Source: Argopecten irradians (taxonomy: Eukaryota; Mollusca; Bivalvia; Pectinida; Pectinidae). Taken from it: a stretch of DNA of 64,000 nucleotides. This document shows, one piece after another, positions 1-12,111 of this stretch (its first letter is position 1; the number at the start of each line of letters is the position of its first letter). The position numbers were made by a program, and so were the translations under genes. The stretch covers positions 23,047,655 through 23,111,654 of the forward strand of contig NC_091137.1 in the NCBI RefSeq assembly GCF_041381155.1, read 5' to 3'. The notes beneath the pieces are model-generated. The model worked only from the letters and a program-made list of their open reading frames with translations, was not told where the DNA came from and searched no databases.

Positions 1-382
1 GTGTAAATTAAAGTTAGATTAATCATGAACTTTTGTGAACTTCATTCGCACAATGTGCACTGGTAATTTCTTATTCCTTGGTATGTGGTCTTGTATATCT
101 TTTATCTTTTCACGTGAAAATTTATCCTTTGTAATAGCTTGGCAAAAGCCTTAAGTCGTAATGTGAAAAAGCAGTAATTTCATTGCATCTACAGAGTTAA
201 CTTTGTTCAAATGAAGATTTTTGAAAATATTTGTATTTGTCATTTCTTTTACCATGGATGAAACTTCTAAGTCTTCTTTCATAAAATCCATCAAATTAGT
301 ATTCAATTTATATATTACATGTATTACCCTGATTGCATGTGTTTACTATCATTAAATTCGAAATGGAAAATATTTTTTTAAG
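1..382. other. Sequence upstream of copy A exon 2
   Basis: No coding sequence is recognised. From about position 104 the sequence aligns with the intron after exon 1 of copy B (from about 44191). To the left of 104 it does not resemble copy B, so the exon at 44001-44175 of copy B has no counterpart at the matching place here. Any 5' exons of copy A must lie further left, outside the window, or be absent. Confidence 0.6.
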
Positions 383-1483
383 AACCATGGATGCCAAACC
401 CCTGAAGTACTTGATGCCATTGACCGACTCAGACAAAGATTGGTACTGTGGATTGGAGTATGTTTTCCATATCTGTTCATATTTCTCACCGGACTCTGGA
501 GATCCCTATTTGGAAAGACGGAGAGGCCTTCGCCTCTTATAATCTTAATGGTATAACAAAAATATTTTAATCTGAATTTTTTATATCTGTTAATTTGATT
601 TAACGTGTTGCGTTAATAACAACACGTCCAAGAATTGTGTTCTAGTTCTTTAACTGAATAATACGGATCACTTATTTGATTGTACAAGGCTTACTATCTT
701 AAGGATACAAGCATTACTACGCATAATCTACAATTCTTTATTTTGTTTTGGGATAAATATTGTCGAACAAAACTAACGCTAAAAGAGCAACAACCGCCAT
801 TTTGTATGAGGTGTTGTCACATTGTGTAAAAACGTGTGTTAAATGAAGATAACAGATTGCAGTTGTCAACAAAATGTACTTCATGGCTATATACCTTGTG
901 CCAATGATATGATTACTGAGACATATTCTTATAGAAAGTCTTAACATCATATTGTGTCGTCTATCGTCTAAAAGTTATTTCTAGAACTTTATGGCTTTAT
1001 GACTATTAAGCAAATATTTTATCAATACTTAGATATAACAATGCTGTGAAAGATGATTGAGCTATATTAAATATTATTGGAATATCAATTGATGCTGAAA
1101 CTTCCAATTCAAATGTATAAAGAAGGTCCTACGCTGTACCTATATTTGCAATAAATGCTTTGGCCGTTTGATATTCCGTCTTTGCATATTACGGAGTTAT
1201 GAGTTGTGACGTCAATATTTTGCTACAACGAAATTCACGTCGTTTTCTCTGAAAAGAATGGTTTTATGCTCGCAAACACATGTTTTTAAAATGACTGTAC
1301 CGTTTTCCGATTGGTCTAGAGCATTCTGGCTGGTCTTGACAAAATGCAATGTCAACCTGATAGCAATGAACACCTGTTCTGAGTATGACATTGCAAATCC
1401 GGTAACCTGGCTATAAATAGACACAGGGAATTTTGTAATGTGCAAATACAAAATAAGAGTTTCTATGACATTTATCGTTTTAG

Positions 1484-2328
1484 GTGTCGCTGTTAGAATC
1501 CATACCGACTGCCGGGATAGGGTTCCTGGTCTACCATTACTTACCACACTTTGACAATGTCACAGGAACAGCTATGATGAACGCCTGCGGTCTTCTGCCC
1601 GGTCTACGTCATGTTGTGTCATGGATCAAATTAAGAAATACTAAAGCAGACGAAGTAAAATTACAAGAATTGGGTTTATGGAGTCTTGACGTGGTAGCAG
1701 TGATCATTCAGTTTGGTTTGATACCGTACATCATACTTACGGACGTTTATCGAGATGATGTCTTGTCGGAAACCATTGGTGTAGTGATATGTTTATTTGC
1801 GTGTTCTTTTTGGGAAAACTTTTTCGAAGATTGTGAATTTATGAAGCAGCGGGTAAAAATCACCGACAAACAGCGACCAATTCTTATGATCATAGTATCA
1901 TTTGTGAAAATAGGTGTTGTATTCGTCATAGCAGTTATTGAAACATCTAAAGACATCGATACTTATTTCAATATGCTTCCAATCGCATTTAGAAATATAT
2001 GGCCCAAATGGATATTCGATACAAATGTACTTGTATTTATTATCTCATCATTCATGGGATACCATGTGGCTTATACAGCATGCAAATTGAACATGCAAAA
2101 GTTTTCGTTTTCTTTACCATTATTATTAACCACCCCCATTACGTGTCTTGTCATCTATCTCAATTCCGAAAACCTACTTCCAATAGTTCAACTGAATAGA
2201 CTTAAAACCAAATGTGATTTTCCAATGGACCTGCAAACCTGCATAGCATATGTTTTTGTTACATCCCTCTATTGGATCGGCAGGCATATATGGACTCCAC
2301 AGCAGGAAAGAATGGCCAAAATTGACGC
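1484..2328 (+). pseudogene. Copy A exon with seven N-terminal membrane segments
   Basis: This open exon of 281 codons plus 2 bases begins after a TAG acceptor and ends at a GTAAGT donor. It encodes a chain of hydrophobic segments separated by short charged loops, the N-terminal membrane block of animal chitin synthases. It is two codons shorter than its copy B counterpart (ACSFWENFF against ACSFLCWENFF), an in-frame difference. The reading frame seems to stop at once after the exon only because the donor forms a TAA in phase. Confidence 0.85.
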
Positions 2329-2397
2329 GTAAGTGTTGAGTAAGCTTTGGAATTAGTATTCAATCTTATTTCATAACATGACATTACCATAATGTTT

Positions 2398-2609
2398 TGG
2401 GGCCGCGGTGGCCGAGTGGTTAAGATGTCCCGACATATTACCACAAGCCCTCCACCTCTGGGATGCGGGTTCGAATCCTATGTGGGGCAGTTGCCAGGTA
2501 CTGACCGCTGGCCGGTGGTTTTTCTCCGGGTACTCCGGCTTTCCTCCACCAACAAACCTGGCACGTCCTTACATGACCCTGGCTGTTAATAGGACGTAAA
2601 ACTAAACAA
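2398..2609 (+). mobile_element. tRNA-derived SINE with 12-bp target duplication
   Basis: The head resembles a type II tRNA (Leu/Ser-like): the A box TGGCCGAGTGGTTAAGA and the B box GGTTCGAATCC are both visible. The body carries the block TTTTCTCCGGGTACTCCGG, which I recognise from widespread invertebrate SINEs (Meta-SINE-like central domain, from memory). The element is flanked by ACCATAATGTTT at 2386-2397 and 2610-2621. Copy B has no insertion in the same intron, so this insertion happened after the A/B duplication or was lost from B. It is not a functional tRNA gene. Confidence 0.85.
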
Positions 2610-4046
2610 ACCATAATGTTTAAATAATTAAAATAGGTGGATTCCAGGGAAATATCAAAGTAAATAAAGAAAGGAAGAACGAATTCAGCGTTTCACGATT
2701 TGTCGTGATACAATCTAACAATCGGTTTAAAAGCACCCGGTTATTTTATCTATAACCGTATGAGAGTTTCTAATCTATATGTATCTACAACTGTGTATGT
2801 TGAGAGCTTGGTTTTTATGTCAGAACTTTTAACAGACCTTTAATTACTAAATGGTATTTGGACAGTGGTGTCCTTCAATACCCAATATTGAAATAACATT
2901 GCAAAGATATGGTCATACGTGCGGAAATTGATTTTAATTAATGATTCATGTCGAGATTGTGAAAAAACAACAATAATCATCCATGTAAAAAGAAGACCCG
3001 TGGTTTCATCTATTTGATTTAAATATTCATAAATTTCAATACCCCTACATGTTGTTCAATAAACAATACTTGTTCAAATCACTCCTTTAGTTAATTTCAA
3101 CAACTCTAGAGATGAGCATGTAAAATGAGATTTTATTGTTTCAAGTGTATTGTTTTCCAAGTAATAATCTTATATTATCTATAACAGTAACGTCTGCCGA
3201 TACATAACAATTTCTAAATACAGTAAATAAATACATAATATGAGGAATACATTACTGAGGTGACAATAATACATTTTGATTTATTTTAATAGCTTATTTG
3301 TGGCTCCAAAATATTGCGGAGTTCTGTTCGAGCAGCACCTTGTTCTGAATCGACGACGCCAAGATCACAAGGTCAACAAAAACACTGAAAGGTAAATGAC
3401 GTAAATCAAGAGATAGTTTTCCGATATCTTACCTTATCATGTGATTGGCGTTCGATTATATACATATGTACAAGTTTTGACCAGCATACATTGTGAACCG
3501 CCAACGAACGCTAAGTTTAACTGTATCTATAGCAGATTTATTTGAATACATTTCCACATGTTTGTCTGTTTTCCTCTATAATTTGTAAATAATACTAATG
3601 TTGAATTTGGCACAACGCGAATTTCCAGTCTTAAAGATACCAATAGTGATATGGTATCATGTAGAGTTGATGACATGATCCTCGATCCTCGTTTGCTTTT
3701 AATACTTTAATATCTTTTTATTTGTAATATAAGATATCCATAAACAGTCAAACCTACCTTAGCGACCACTTGGTCTAAAGATAACCTACTTACTAAGACT
3801 ACTTTCGCAAGAGTGGATTTCAAAACAATATGATCTGTGGAAAACAAATACTTGGTGTCCTTAAGTACCGTGTTATATTGGTCCTTTGGCTGTGTTTGTT
3901 GACGTTATCCTAAATAGTATAATGCAATGGTAAACATATAAATTGATTGATATTTGGTAAAGTAATTAAGGATTAACTATAACACAAAAATCTGAGTGTA
4001 CTCTAAATAATATTCGAAGTGTTATCTCAATAGCATCAAATGTATA

Positions 4047-4620
4047 TTAAAGGGACAATTCACTCAGGCTAATTCTTTTATATAACTAAGAAGCAAAATA
4101 TAGCATTATTGTATTGTTCTACATTTCTTATGAAACATATAACATAAAACATTGACAAATTCCACGACATTGTTAAGTATTTTAATTAATATCGTTGAAC
4201 TATCGAATCGTTGATCAATACGATTAAGCAGGTACAATACAGACGCTGTACCCATACCCGAGCCAAAGTCACGAACGTTAAACAAATAAACTACATAACT
4301 ACTGACAAGGTGATAAATGATTTTTAGGCAAGATAATTTATCTAATAAGGTAAACAAACTACTGTCATAACGATTTGAGCAGTTCTAGACAAAAGTTGCA
4401 TTACTCTACGAGCAAGGGACAGGGTTCGGCATACAAGAAGTTTGACCACAATGTGTAATGGCGGACAGCGAGCGAGTTTGAACATCTACACACATGTCAC
4501 AACCATGGGCTTCTCAGGCATATCACAGTAAAACCGACTGATCTAATTTCCATAAGAACTGGGTTTTTTCCGATATATGTACAAATTTTAATGTTCTCTT
4601 AGACTGAAATGTCCCTTTAA
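4047..4620. mobile_element. TTAA-flanked MITE, filled site in copy A intron
   Basis: The element starts TTAAAGGGACAATTCA and ends TGTCCCTTTAA, giving inverted ends of roughly 17 bp (imperfect) bounded by TTAA on each side. Copy B has the empty site (ATGTATATTCAAATTAATCC near 48055), matching a TTAA target duplication with one substitution. The TTAA target suggests a piggyBac-type non-autonomous element. No transposase is encoded. A second, shortened copy in the opposite orientation lies at 61221-61615. Confidence 0.75.
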
Positions 4621-5005
4621 AATTAATCCTTATAATTCAAAATACTACAGATAATATCTTAAATAATCAAAATTCATTTTGGGCTTTTCTTTCTCTGTGA
4701 AATCATTACGCCGTTATCTCAGCCAATCAGAACGGCCAGCCATGTTTTTCTTTATGAGCTGATAAAGTGCATTTAAAGCCAATGAAAATTCTGGTAACTA
4801 GCAAAATTAGCAAAAGATAGAAAACATCGTGAAGTTGTGTTGTATTTTGTTTTCTATTCTAACACCAGTTTTTTTCCGTAATAGTCACTAACGTTGTGGG
4901 TTACAGTGAAGTAGAGTATTGGTTTTTAACACTTATACAAATGTAATATAAACACTTCACTTATATATTGTTGTTTTTAATTATTGTTTTTATTTCTCTG
5001 TTAAG
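4621..5005. other. Copy A intron segment replacing the WHET exon
   Basis: Outer parts align with copy B (AAATTAATCCTTATA at the left, AAACATCGTGAAG at the right), but the ~0.7 kb of copy B between them, including exon 48482-48631, is replaced here by roughly 150 bp of unrelated sequence. No exon with a WHET motif is seen on either strand. Because the missing exon is 150 bp and phase 2 on both sides, the remaining exons still join in frame. Confidence 0.7.
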
Positions 5006-5450
5006 CATGGATATGGATTTTTCCATACGGAAAGCTGCAGCTTCGACCAAGGAACCGACTACAGAAACCTATGAATTCGAAAGTATGTCACAAAAATCTT
5101 TTCTCGTTTAACAGAGTTACTTCCCTACATTTTACTTCGTCAGTATTCATGATATGAAAGGGAGGGAAGTAATTGTGGTAGCTCAAATTGCGCAATATCT
5201 AAAATAAAAAATAAGTAAATAAAGTACACCAATTGACATGTTAATATCAATATTGTCTTCTATCAATTAAAAATCAAGTCTTTTTTGTTGGGATTTGCAT
5301 TTTTATTAAACAAGTATAAATTTGAAAGTTTTCATTTCATTCTCCAGGTCACATATTATTCGATGATGCCTTCGAATACGACAAAGAAGAAAGAAGGGTG
5401 CCCAATAAGTTTGTGAAACAGTTTGTGGAACTGTTGCCTGATGCTGTAAG

Positions 5451-8139
5451 GTATTATGATGATATAATCACCTCAGTATAAACAGTCGTACCTCTCCCTA
5501 TTGTATCGAATACCATACTGTTATGATACTGTTAAAATATATAGTAAGTTAATCTTTACAAAGTAATTTTATGCAGCTCCTATCCAAAAACTTTTTAACA
5601 CATATGGTTTAAACATCTATTATCCATCTTTTAAGAGTTGTTTTATAGGTCGGTCAACAAACAATGTATCGCGATTCAGTGCCAAATGCACTTTGTTTGG
5701 AAATGAAACAAATTACTCAATCTTCATTAATACGTTGGATGATAAATGTTGTGTGGATATGAAACTGCCATATGAAGGATTAATGATTTTTTTCCCAATT
5801 TTAATGTTGCAAAATTATTCAGTGTTATATGTATGAGATAACGTTGATATTTTTTTGAAAAGTTATAAGGGCTCCTGCTCCATTGTTTTGGTTTATCGTG
5901 GTTTTTACCTTTCAAATAAGACTCCTCACAGGTATCTATCATGAAGAAAAACTTGTTTTAAATTTATTTTAACTATAACACATATGCTGGGCGTCTTGTA
6001 TTATACACATGCTTAGTAAACAGACGGTGTTAAGCATTGATGACATAAACCATATGCCCAGGTAACTAGTGGTCAACGATATCTACATGTGTATCTATCA
6101 CGACCTTGCTAAAAGGCACTGTGGTATCATAGTATTGTCGAGGGATGGAAAAGTGCCCGAGCTAAAGGCAATGGCTCATATATCACAAGACAACATTATG
6201 AGGCTATAGTGTCCTCTCAACCCCAATTTGACGTCCTGGATCATGCAATCTTTTCATTTTACGTCTTGTAATAGTGACATCATAAGTGAGTCATATTGAA
6301 TCTCTCGCCATTTAAAGAATGTGCTACCTTTTTACAATAAGAGTTACTTTAAAAATAATGATAATCTATTTCTTCAATAGGGTGTTACCTCCCCTTAGCA
6401 TCATAAACCCCAGTCATAGATAATGTGTAGTGATCACTTTGTTTGTATATACTATCTGTATCAAGAGAGGACTAAGATGTCCAATGTCCAATACTATTGA
6501 CATACTTATATATTTTTGTCAATAAAATATTTTGAAATTTTTGAACTGTATCTTGGGCGACTTTGATAGTTATGGCAGAGTAACCATGTGTGTAGCCAAT
6601 CAGCAGCTATTATTCTATATTTTGATACTCGCGAATCAAAAACATTACCACCATTTTGAGAATCGCAATACTTACGATGCATAGATTTTAATGTTACAAG
6701 CACAAATTAGAGTCGAACATGATGTTTTGCAGTATTACTAAATCAAGTATATTTACATCTACAGTGTAGTAAATTGAGTACACATTTTCAGACCATTAAG
6801 TCAAATTGTGGTCTACACACTTTTTCATAAGTACGGCATAAATAACACGAATTTTACAGTGCAGAAAATTCTGTGTTGTAACTATGGTTTATTAGCATGA
6901 TACATGTTTTTCTGCCCATTTGAATGATTTTCACAGATTAATTCATCAAAACAGATGGTTTTCAATAGATTACTGAAGATACATAGCATGTAAAAATATT
7001 TCGCCCAGTTATGGCACAGTAAGATAAAGATATTTCTTATCTTATTCATGTCAAGACAGTCTGCACTTACAGTATAATTATATGACGTCACGACGACAAC
7101 ATATGACAATACTGAAGAAAGTAGAATTTAAAAAAAGGAACGAAAAATCACTAAAATAGCAAACGACTCATAAAATAGACTTCTTCTAACAGATTTTGGT
7201 ATTTATACAAAAACCTTTAGTATATGTGTATATTTTACAGTATCCCTTGTCTGACATGTAATGGTTAAGATATCTTCAGCTACCCTCGTGCAGTCACAAT
7301 TTACCTGTATAAGTTATAAACAGTATCTATATGAAAATCAACAAATATAATAATATGTTTTGCATGGAAACGACCATTGAACAAATTTATGTGGCTGTTG
7401 GCATAAGATTCAAAATTGTTTTGTATTTATTTCTAACAACACAAACATGTTTTCTTTGAGTCTTAACTTATATAGCTTGTTAATAATAACAAAATGATCA
7501 TGATATCTACAACTGACCCTTTGACCTTTTTATCATTTCACTCTTTTTAAGCTCTGTTGCTTCCATGAAGATTTCGGCGTGATAATTTCAGCTCGTATCC
7601 AATGATGAAAGGGTTTGCCTTAAGGGACCAATTAGCTCCGATACAGATAAAGAATAAATGTTACGATAATGTTATAACCCCAAGCGGTCACTTGAATCGA
7701 ATAACGGATTTTCTAATTATTGATAGGAGGTGGATTCAATAGATATGTTTACGGTACATTTCCAACATAAATTAACAGAAAGGTATGGCAATACCTTGAT
7801 CAATATATGCATTTTTCGTTTCCACGTTTTTTTCAATGGCAAAAAAAGTGTCCTGAAATGAATCTGAACTTTTTCAATAACAGCCATTATTAACCCCGTC
7901 AACTCAACTCGGTTCGTCCTGATTTAATATCTGTAAATAAAGAAATTAAATCTTCAAAGTCGCCATAAACAAACTGGGTTAGATATGATGACAACACTTA
8001 TAATTTTAAAAGATAATATATATTTATTTGCAGTCAAATAATCTTTATAAGTAAAATACAAATGACACACATTCATGATTATTGGGGGGGGATCAATATG
8101 AAACATTTTCCTTATTTTGTTGTGTAATATCGCCCACAG
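5451..8139. other. Long intron of copy A
   Basis: This 2.7-kb intron aligns over most of its length with the copy B intron 49354-51538, including many non-repetitive stretches. No exon, RNA gene or clear mobile element is recognised. Small open frames in it have no protein-family resemblance. Confidence 0.6.
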
Positions 8140-8719
8140 TGCTGCACACGATACAAAGATAGAGATAGATGATCCGTTGAAGTTTGCTACCCCGTACGGC
8201 GGCCAGTTGGTGTACGAACTTCCAGGTGGAAGTCTCCTCTATGTACACCTGAAAGACAAAAATGGAATACGTCACCGAAAGCGATGGTCACAGGTAAGTA
8301 TCGTCATCAAGAACATCCATAGTATCCATGGAAATTGAAACAAACATATAAGAATCGGTTTTTCATGCAGTGCAAATTGGACTATACCAGAATTTCAGTT
8401 ATATCGATCATTTAATTGATTTAAACAAAATCTAACGAAGATTGACTTTCTGTAATTCGTTATTTATTATGGTAGGTGATGTACATGTATTACTTACTTG
8501 GGTTTCGGATTGGACTGGATGCTGAGAAAACTGTCAAGGATGACCAAGATGGCAAGAAAGTGCTCAAGTTTAAATTTGAAAAAGTAAATAATTTAATTAT
8601 TGTTCAATAGATACGTATATATAATAACTAAAATGACGGTATATTAAGTTTTAGACGTAATTATCAGCATTTGTAAGTTACATTGCGTCTAAAAGAAAAT
8701 CAAGTGGAATGCGATACAG

Positions 8720-10036
8720 CAAATGAAAACATGGCTATGATGTCATCTTTTGTTGTCCCTAGTACTTTATTTAGACTATTGTTCAAGTACTTATTCTGTC
8801 CGTAGATTAGTAGACCTTTCACTGTACATTAGTTTACCTGTAGCTGTAGATTAGTTTCAACTAATCTACAGTTCCAGGTAAACTTATGTACAATGAAAGA
8901 TGACACTACATGCAGCATTGTAAAATTGGACAGATAAATAACAAGTAGATGTATTCAAATTCAACATAAATGTAATAGAAAACTTCAATAAAACATATTA
9001 CATATTTTCTGTTTTATATATTGATTCGTGGACATCAGCATTGATCCAATCACATCAACCACAGCGCATAAAATTACTCCTTGTGCTGAACATCAATACT
9101 CTTTAGTATTTCGACAGCACAGGCATTCCTTCAACGATGTTTTGATTTTAAATAGAAATTTGTACTTTCTTTCTTTGAAAATTGAATGAATGCTTTTGGT
9201 GTATTTCCCAATAATTTCACTGTTAGTTGCCTCATTTCTTGAATACATACACGTAACACTTTAATCCACATTTTCCTTATTGAATAATTTCGGTATAATT
9301 CCTTATCCAAGAATCACACAAAGCCTGATGAACACATTTGAAATTTTAAGTCTTTCTTCATCACTTTGCCGTTTCCACTGAATTTCAATGTAGTTTCCTT
9401 TAGAATCCAATAAATCTTGATATTATGTTTTAGGACCAATCATATTCTTCATTTCATAACGTAGAGCGATATATTAAAAATTAATACGTTTCCATGCTAA
9501 TCCTCTATATCTTTTGAATTTCCGACAAGTTATATCCAAGTGAATGGTCTGCCTCTGACATAAAGAGCAGTTGAATTAACATATCACAAAATAAACTCTC
9601 TTATCGGAAATTTGATAAACATTTTACATAGTTTGACTTGGTAAAGATCTGATCTGCACTGTCTGCCATGTTGCCTCTTGTACTGCTCCACTCAGAATGA
9701 AGAGAACTCAAACTCAAAAAAATTCTTTGGTAATAACTTTGGTATGGAATTTCATGAAAAATTCATGCGATGCATGCACGACCAGTGTAGACATATTACA
9801 ACAATTACTATGCTGACATGTTCAGTGTCAAAGGTGGTCGAAGGCCTTACCTGTAGCTGTAGATTAGTTACACAATAGCCATAGTGAGCACTGTACATCA
9901 AAGTGCCATGTTATAAGTAAGAAAACACCTCAAACTGTAGATTAGTCAAGATAATGAATAATGTTCGGCACTTCGGGCCTCGCATTGTCCATTATCTTGA
10001 CTAATCTACAGTTTTCGGTGTTTCTCTTATACATAA
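8720..10036. mobile_element. Fold-back insertion in copy A intron
   Basis: About 1.3 kb is present in this intron and absent from the matching copy B intron (51989-52341, only 353 bp). Each end carries a long hairpin. The first has arms 8817-8856 and 8859-8900. The second has arms 9911-9956 and 9989-10036. Both hairpins contain CTGTAGATTAGT. This is the structure of a fold-back or hairpin-ended non-autonomous element. No transposase frame is visible inside. Outer borders are approximate, from comparison with copy B. Confidence 0.65.
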
Positions 10037-10226
10037 TCGATTTTTTTTTCATCAGAGAATTTAATCTTAGTATATGCTATAAACACTACACTACACATGA
10101 TAACTGAGGAAGTCAGCGCTTGCTTATCTTTACAGTTTGTACGATATCAACTATAATCAATTAATACCGGAAGAAAAAAAACCCTAAAATTATAGGTTAT
10201 TTTCATATGATTTTCAAAATTTTAAG

Positions 10227-10361
10227 GCTCACAACACGTTTATTCTGGCTCTTGATGGTGATGTGGATTTCACTCCTGATGCCGTCCGAATGTTGGTAGA
10301 CAAGATGAGGAAAAACCACAAAGAGGGGCGTCCTGTGGCAGGATATATCCTATTGGCAATG
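10227..10361 (+). pseudogene. Copy A DGD exon, one base deleted
   Basis: The exon encodes the conserved FILALDGDVDF region of chitin synthase (UDP-sugar/metal binding part of the GT2 fold). Compared with copy B (AAAGTGGGGGCG) it reads AAAGAGGGGCG, one base shorter. The shift replaces the downstream protein and reaches a stop at 10732-10734 in the next exon. The change sits in a G run, so a base-calling error is possible. Confidence 0.8.
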
Positions 10362-11500
10362 GTAACATTCAATCATACATATACATTATCTTTAGAGGGT
10401 TATGCTGAGAAGAATATAAAATGAAATAATTAAACAAATGGAATTTGATATAAAAGCGTATCAGATGTAAAATTGATTTATATAAACAATTGTATCGTGG
10501 TGAGTTAATTCAGTAATGATAGCCGTTTATAGTTAATCGTTTATTTGAGACATTAATGTTAAGGCTTTTGGGTACTATTGAATCGGGTGAAACTGAAAAT
10601 ATGATTTAAATGTACGCATCAGGAATGAAAATATGTGACTGCATGTCCTGATCTAGTGATTGATGATGAGGATATAATTTGTAATTGTGTCCTAGGTCCG
10701 ATGGTGTGGTATCAGAAGTTTGAATATGCTGTAGCACACTGGCTTCAGAAGTCTACGGAACACATCCTTGGCTGCGTGCTATGTAGCCCGGGATGTTTCA
10801 GCTTGTTCAGAGGATCTGCACTAATGGACGACAATGTGATGCGGAAGTATGCCATCCTCCCAAGTGAGGCTGTTCATTACCTCATGTATGATATGGGTAG
10901 GTTTAGTTTTGATGGAGTTAAATCGAGTCGCAAAAGATATCAGCTAAACGTAGTAATATTTGTCAACCGTTACGTACTGAACAATTTAATGTTGAATATC
11001 AATGCGGATTTTTATAATGCGGATCGCACTGTTTTCTGCCGTTGTCCTAGTGTAATTACCTCATTTTAAGTCACCAATATAAATATTCTAACGGTAATAC
11101 TGTTGTTTTTTAACTTTTGATTTAATTTTAATTTTGGAATGGTAGTAGCCCTTTAACAAATGGAATAAACATATATGCTATAATAACTTGAAACCTATGT
11201 TGTATGATGCAAGTTAACTACCATTGTTTTGCGATACAGTTAAAATAACAATCAAATCGTAGATGAATTGGATATCTTTACTACCACAAACTATTGCTGA
11301 TTTGTTGGTAACTCAGACCTCAAAAACACCAAAAACTTCTTTTCTTATAGCATGACTCGTTCGTGGCAAATACATTGACGACAAATACTTATCTACGTCT
11401 TCTGAACGAAAGGTTATATTCAAAGTCTTTGATAATTGGGTTTGAACTGCTTCTTGATTTTGTTTAAACTATTTTCAATACTGAATATTCATATTAAAAG

Positions 11501-11717
11501 GTGAAGACCGCTGGCTTTGTACGATTACACAAGGTTCCAGAAGGATTCGACTATGCGCGGCGGCCGACGCTTACACATTTGCTCCAGAAGGATTCGACGA
11601 GTTTTTTAAACCAGAGACGACGATGGTTGCCCTTTAATATCATGGATCTATTGCAGGACGCAGATGCGACTGTGAAGAAGAATGATAACATAAGCAGATT
11701 GTACATCATATACCAAG
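11501..11717 (+). pseudogene. Copy A EDRW/QRRRW exon, rearranged and frameshifted
   Basis: EDRWLCT is intact at the start. The next stretch has lost the codons for LLLKQGYRVDYAA and instead holds CCAGAAGGATTCGA, a second copy of a string found about 50 bp downstream in the same exon. An extra A at 11602-11610 then moves QRRRW out of frame and produces a stop at 11635-11637. A further in-frame 9-bp loss removes part of the sequence after QRRRW. QRRRW is the acceptor/product-binding motif of chitin synthases, so a protein read from this exon would lack it and the whole C-terminal channel region. Confidence 0.8.
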
Positions 11718-12111
11718 GTAAATATACGATTTCATTATTTCGCATAAAAATATGAATAACATTGAACGAGCTTATTATCTATTGCAACATCGATATTCCA
11801 TGGGTTACTATCACTGACGTAATATCCACGGCTTGGCTATTGTAAAACTGGAGGCAGTTCATGAGAAAATCACAGGCCCGCTGGAACTTCCTTTGAAGAT
11901 TACTGAGAGAGTGATGCCCTACTTCAAAGCAACAGTCAACCACAGTGTAATGTTATACAATGTCATAAGGATCAAATTACCTGTGGCTTCTGTTGCCCAC
12001 AGTTTTACTTTGAAATAGTCCAGGGGTGGTTAAAACGTCAGTGATAACAATCCCTGGAGTATTGAGAATATATCAGTTGAGAGTTTTTACGTTTATATAT
12101 TCTTTTAACAG

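Noticed and set aside
2401..2490. Functional tRNA gene
   Set aside because: Box A and B are present, but the sequence continues into a SINE body and has a target duplication; the acceptor stem does not pair properly.
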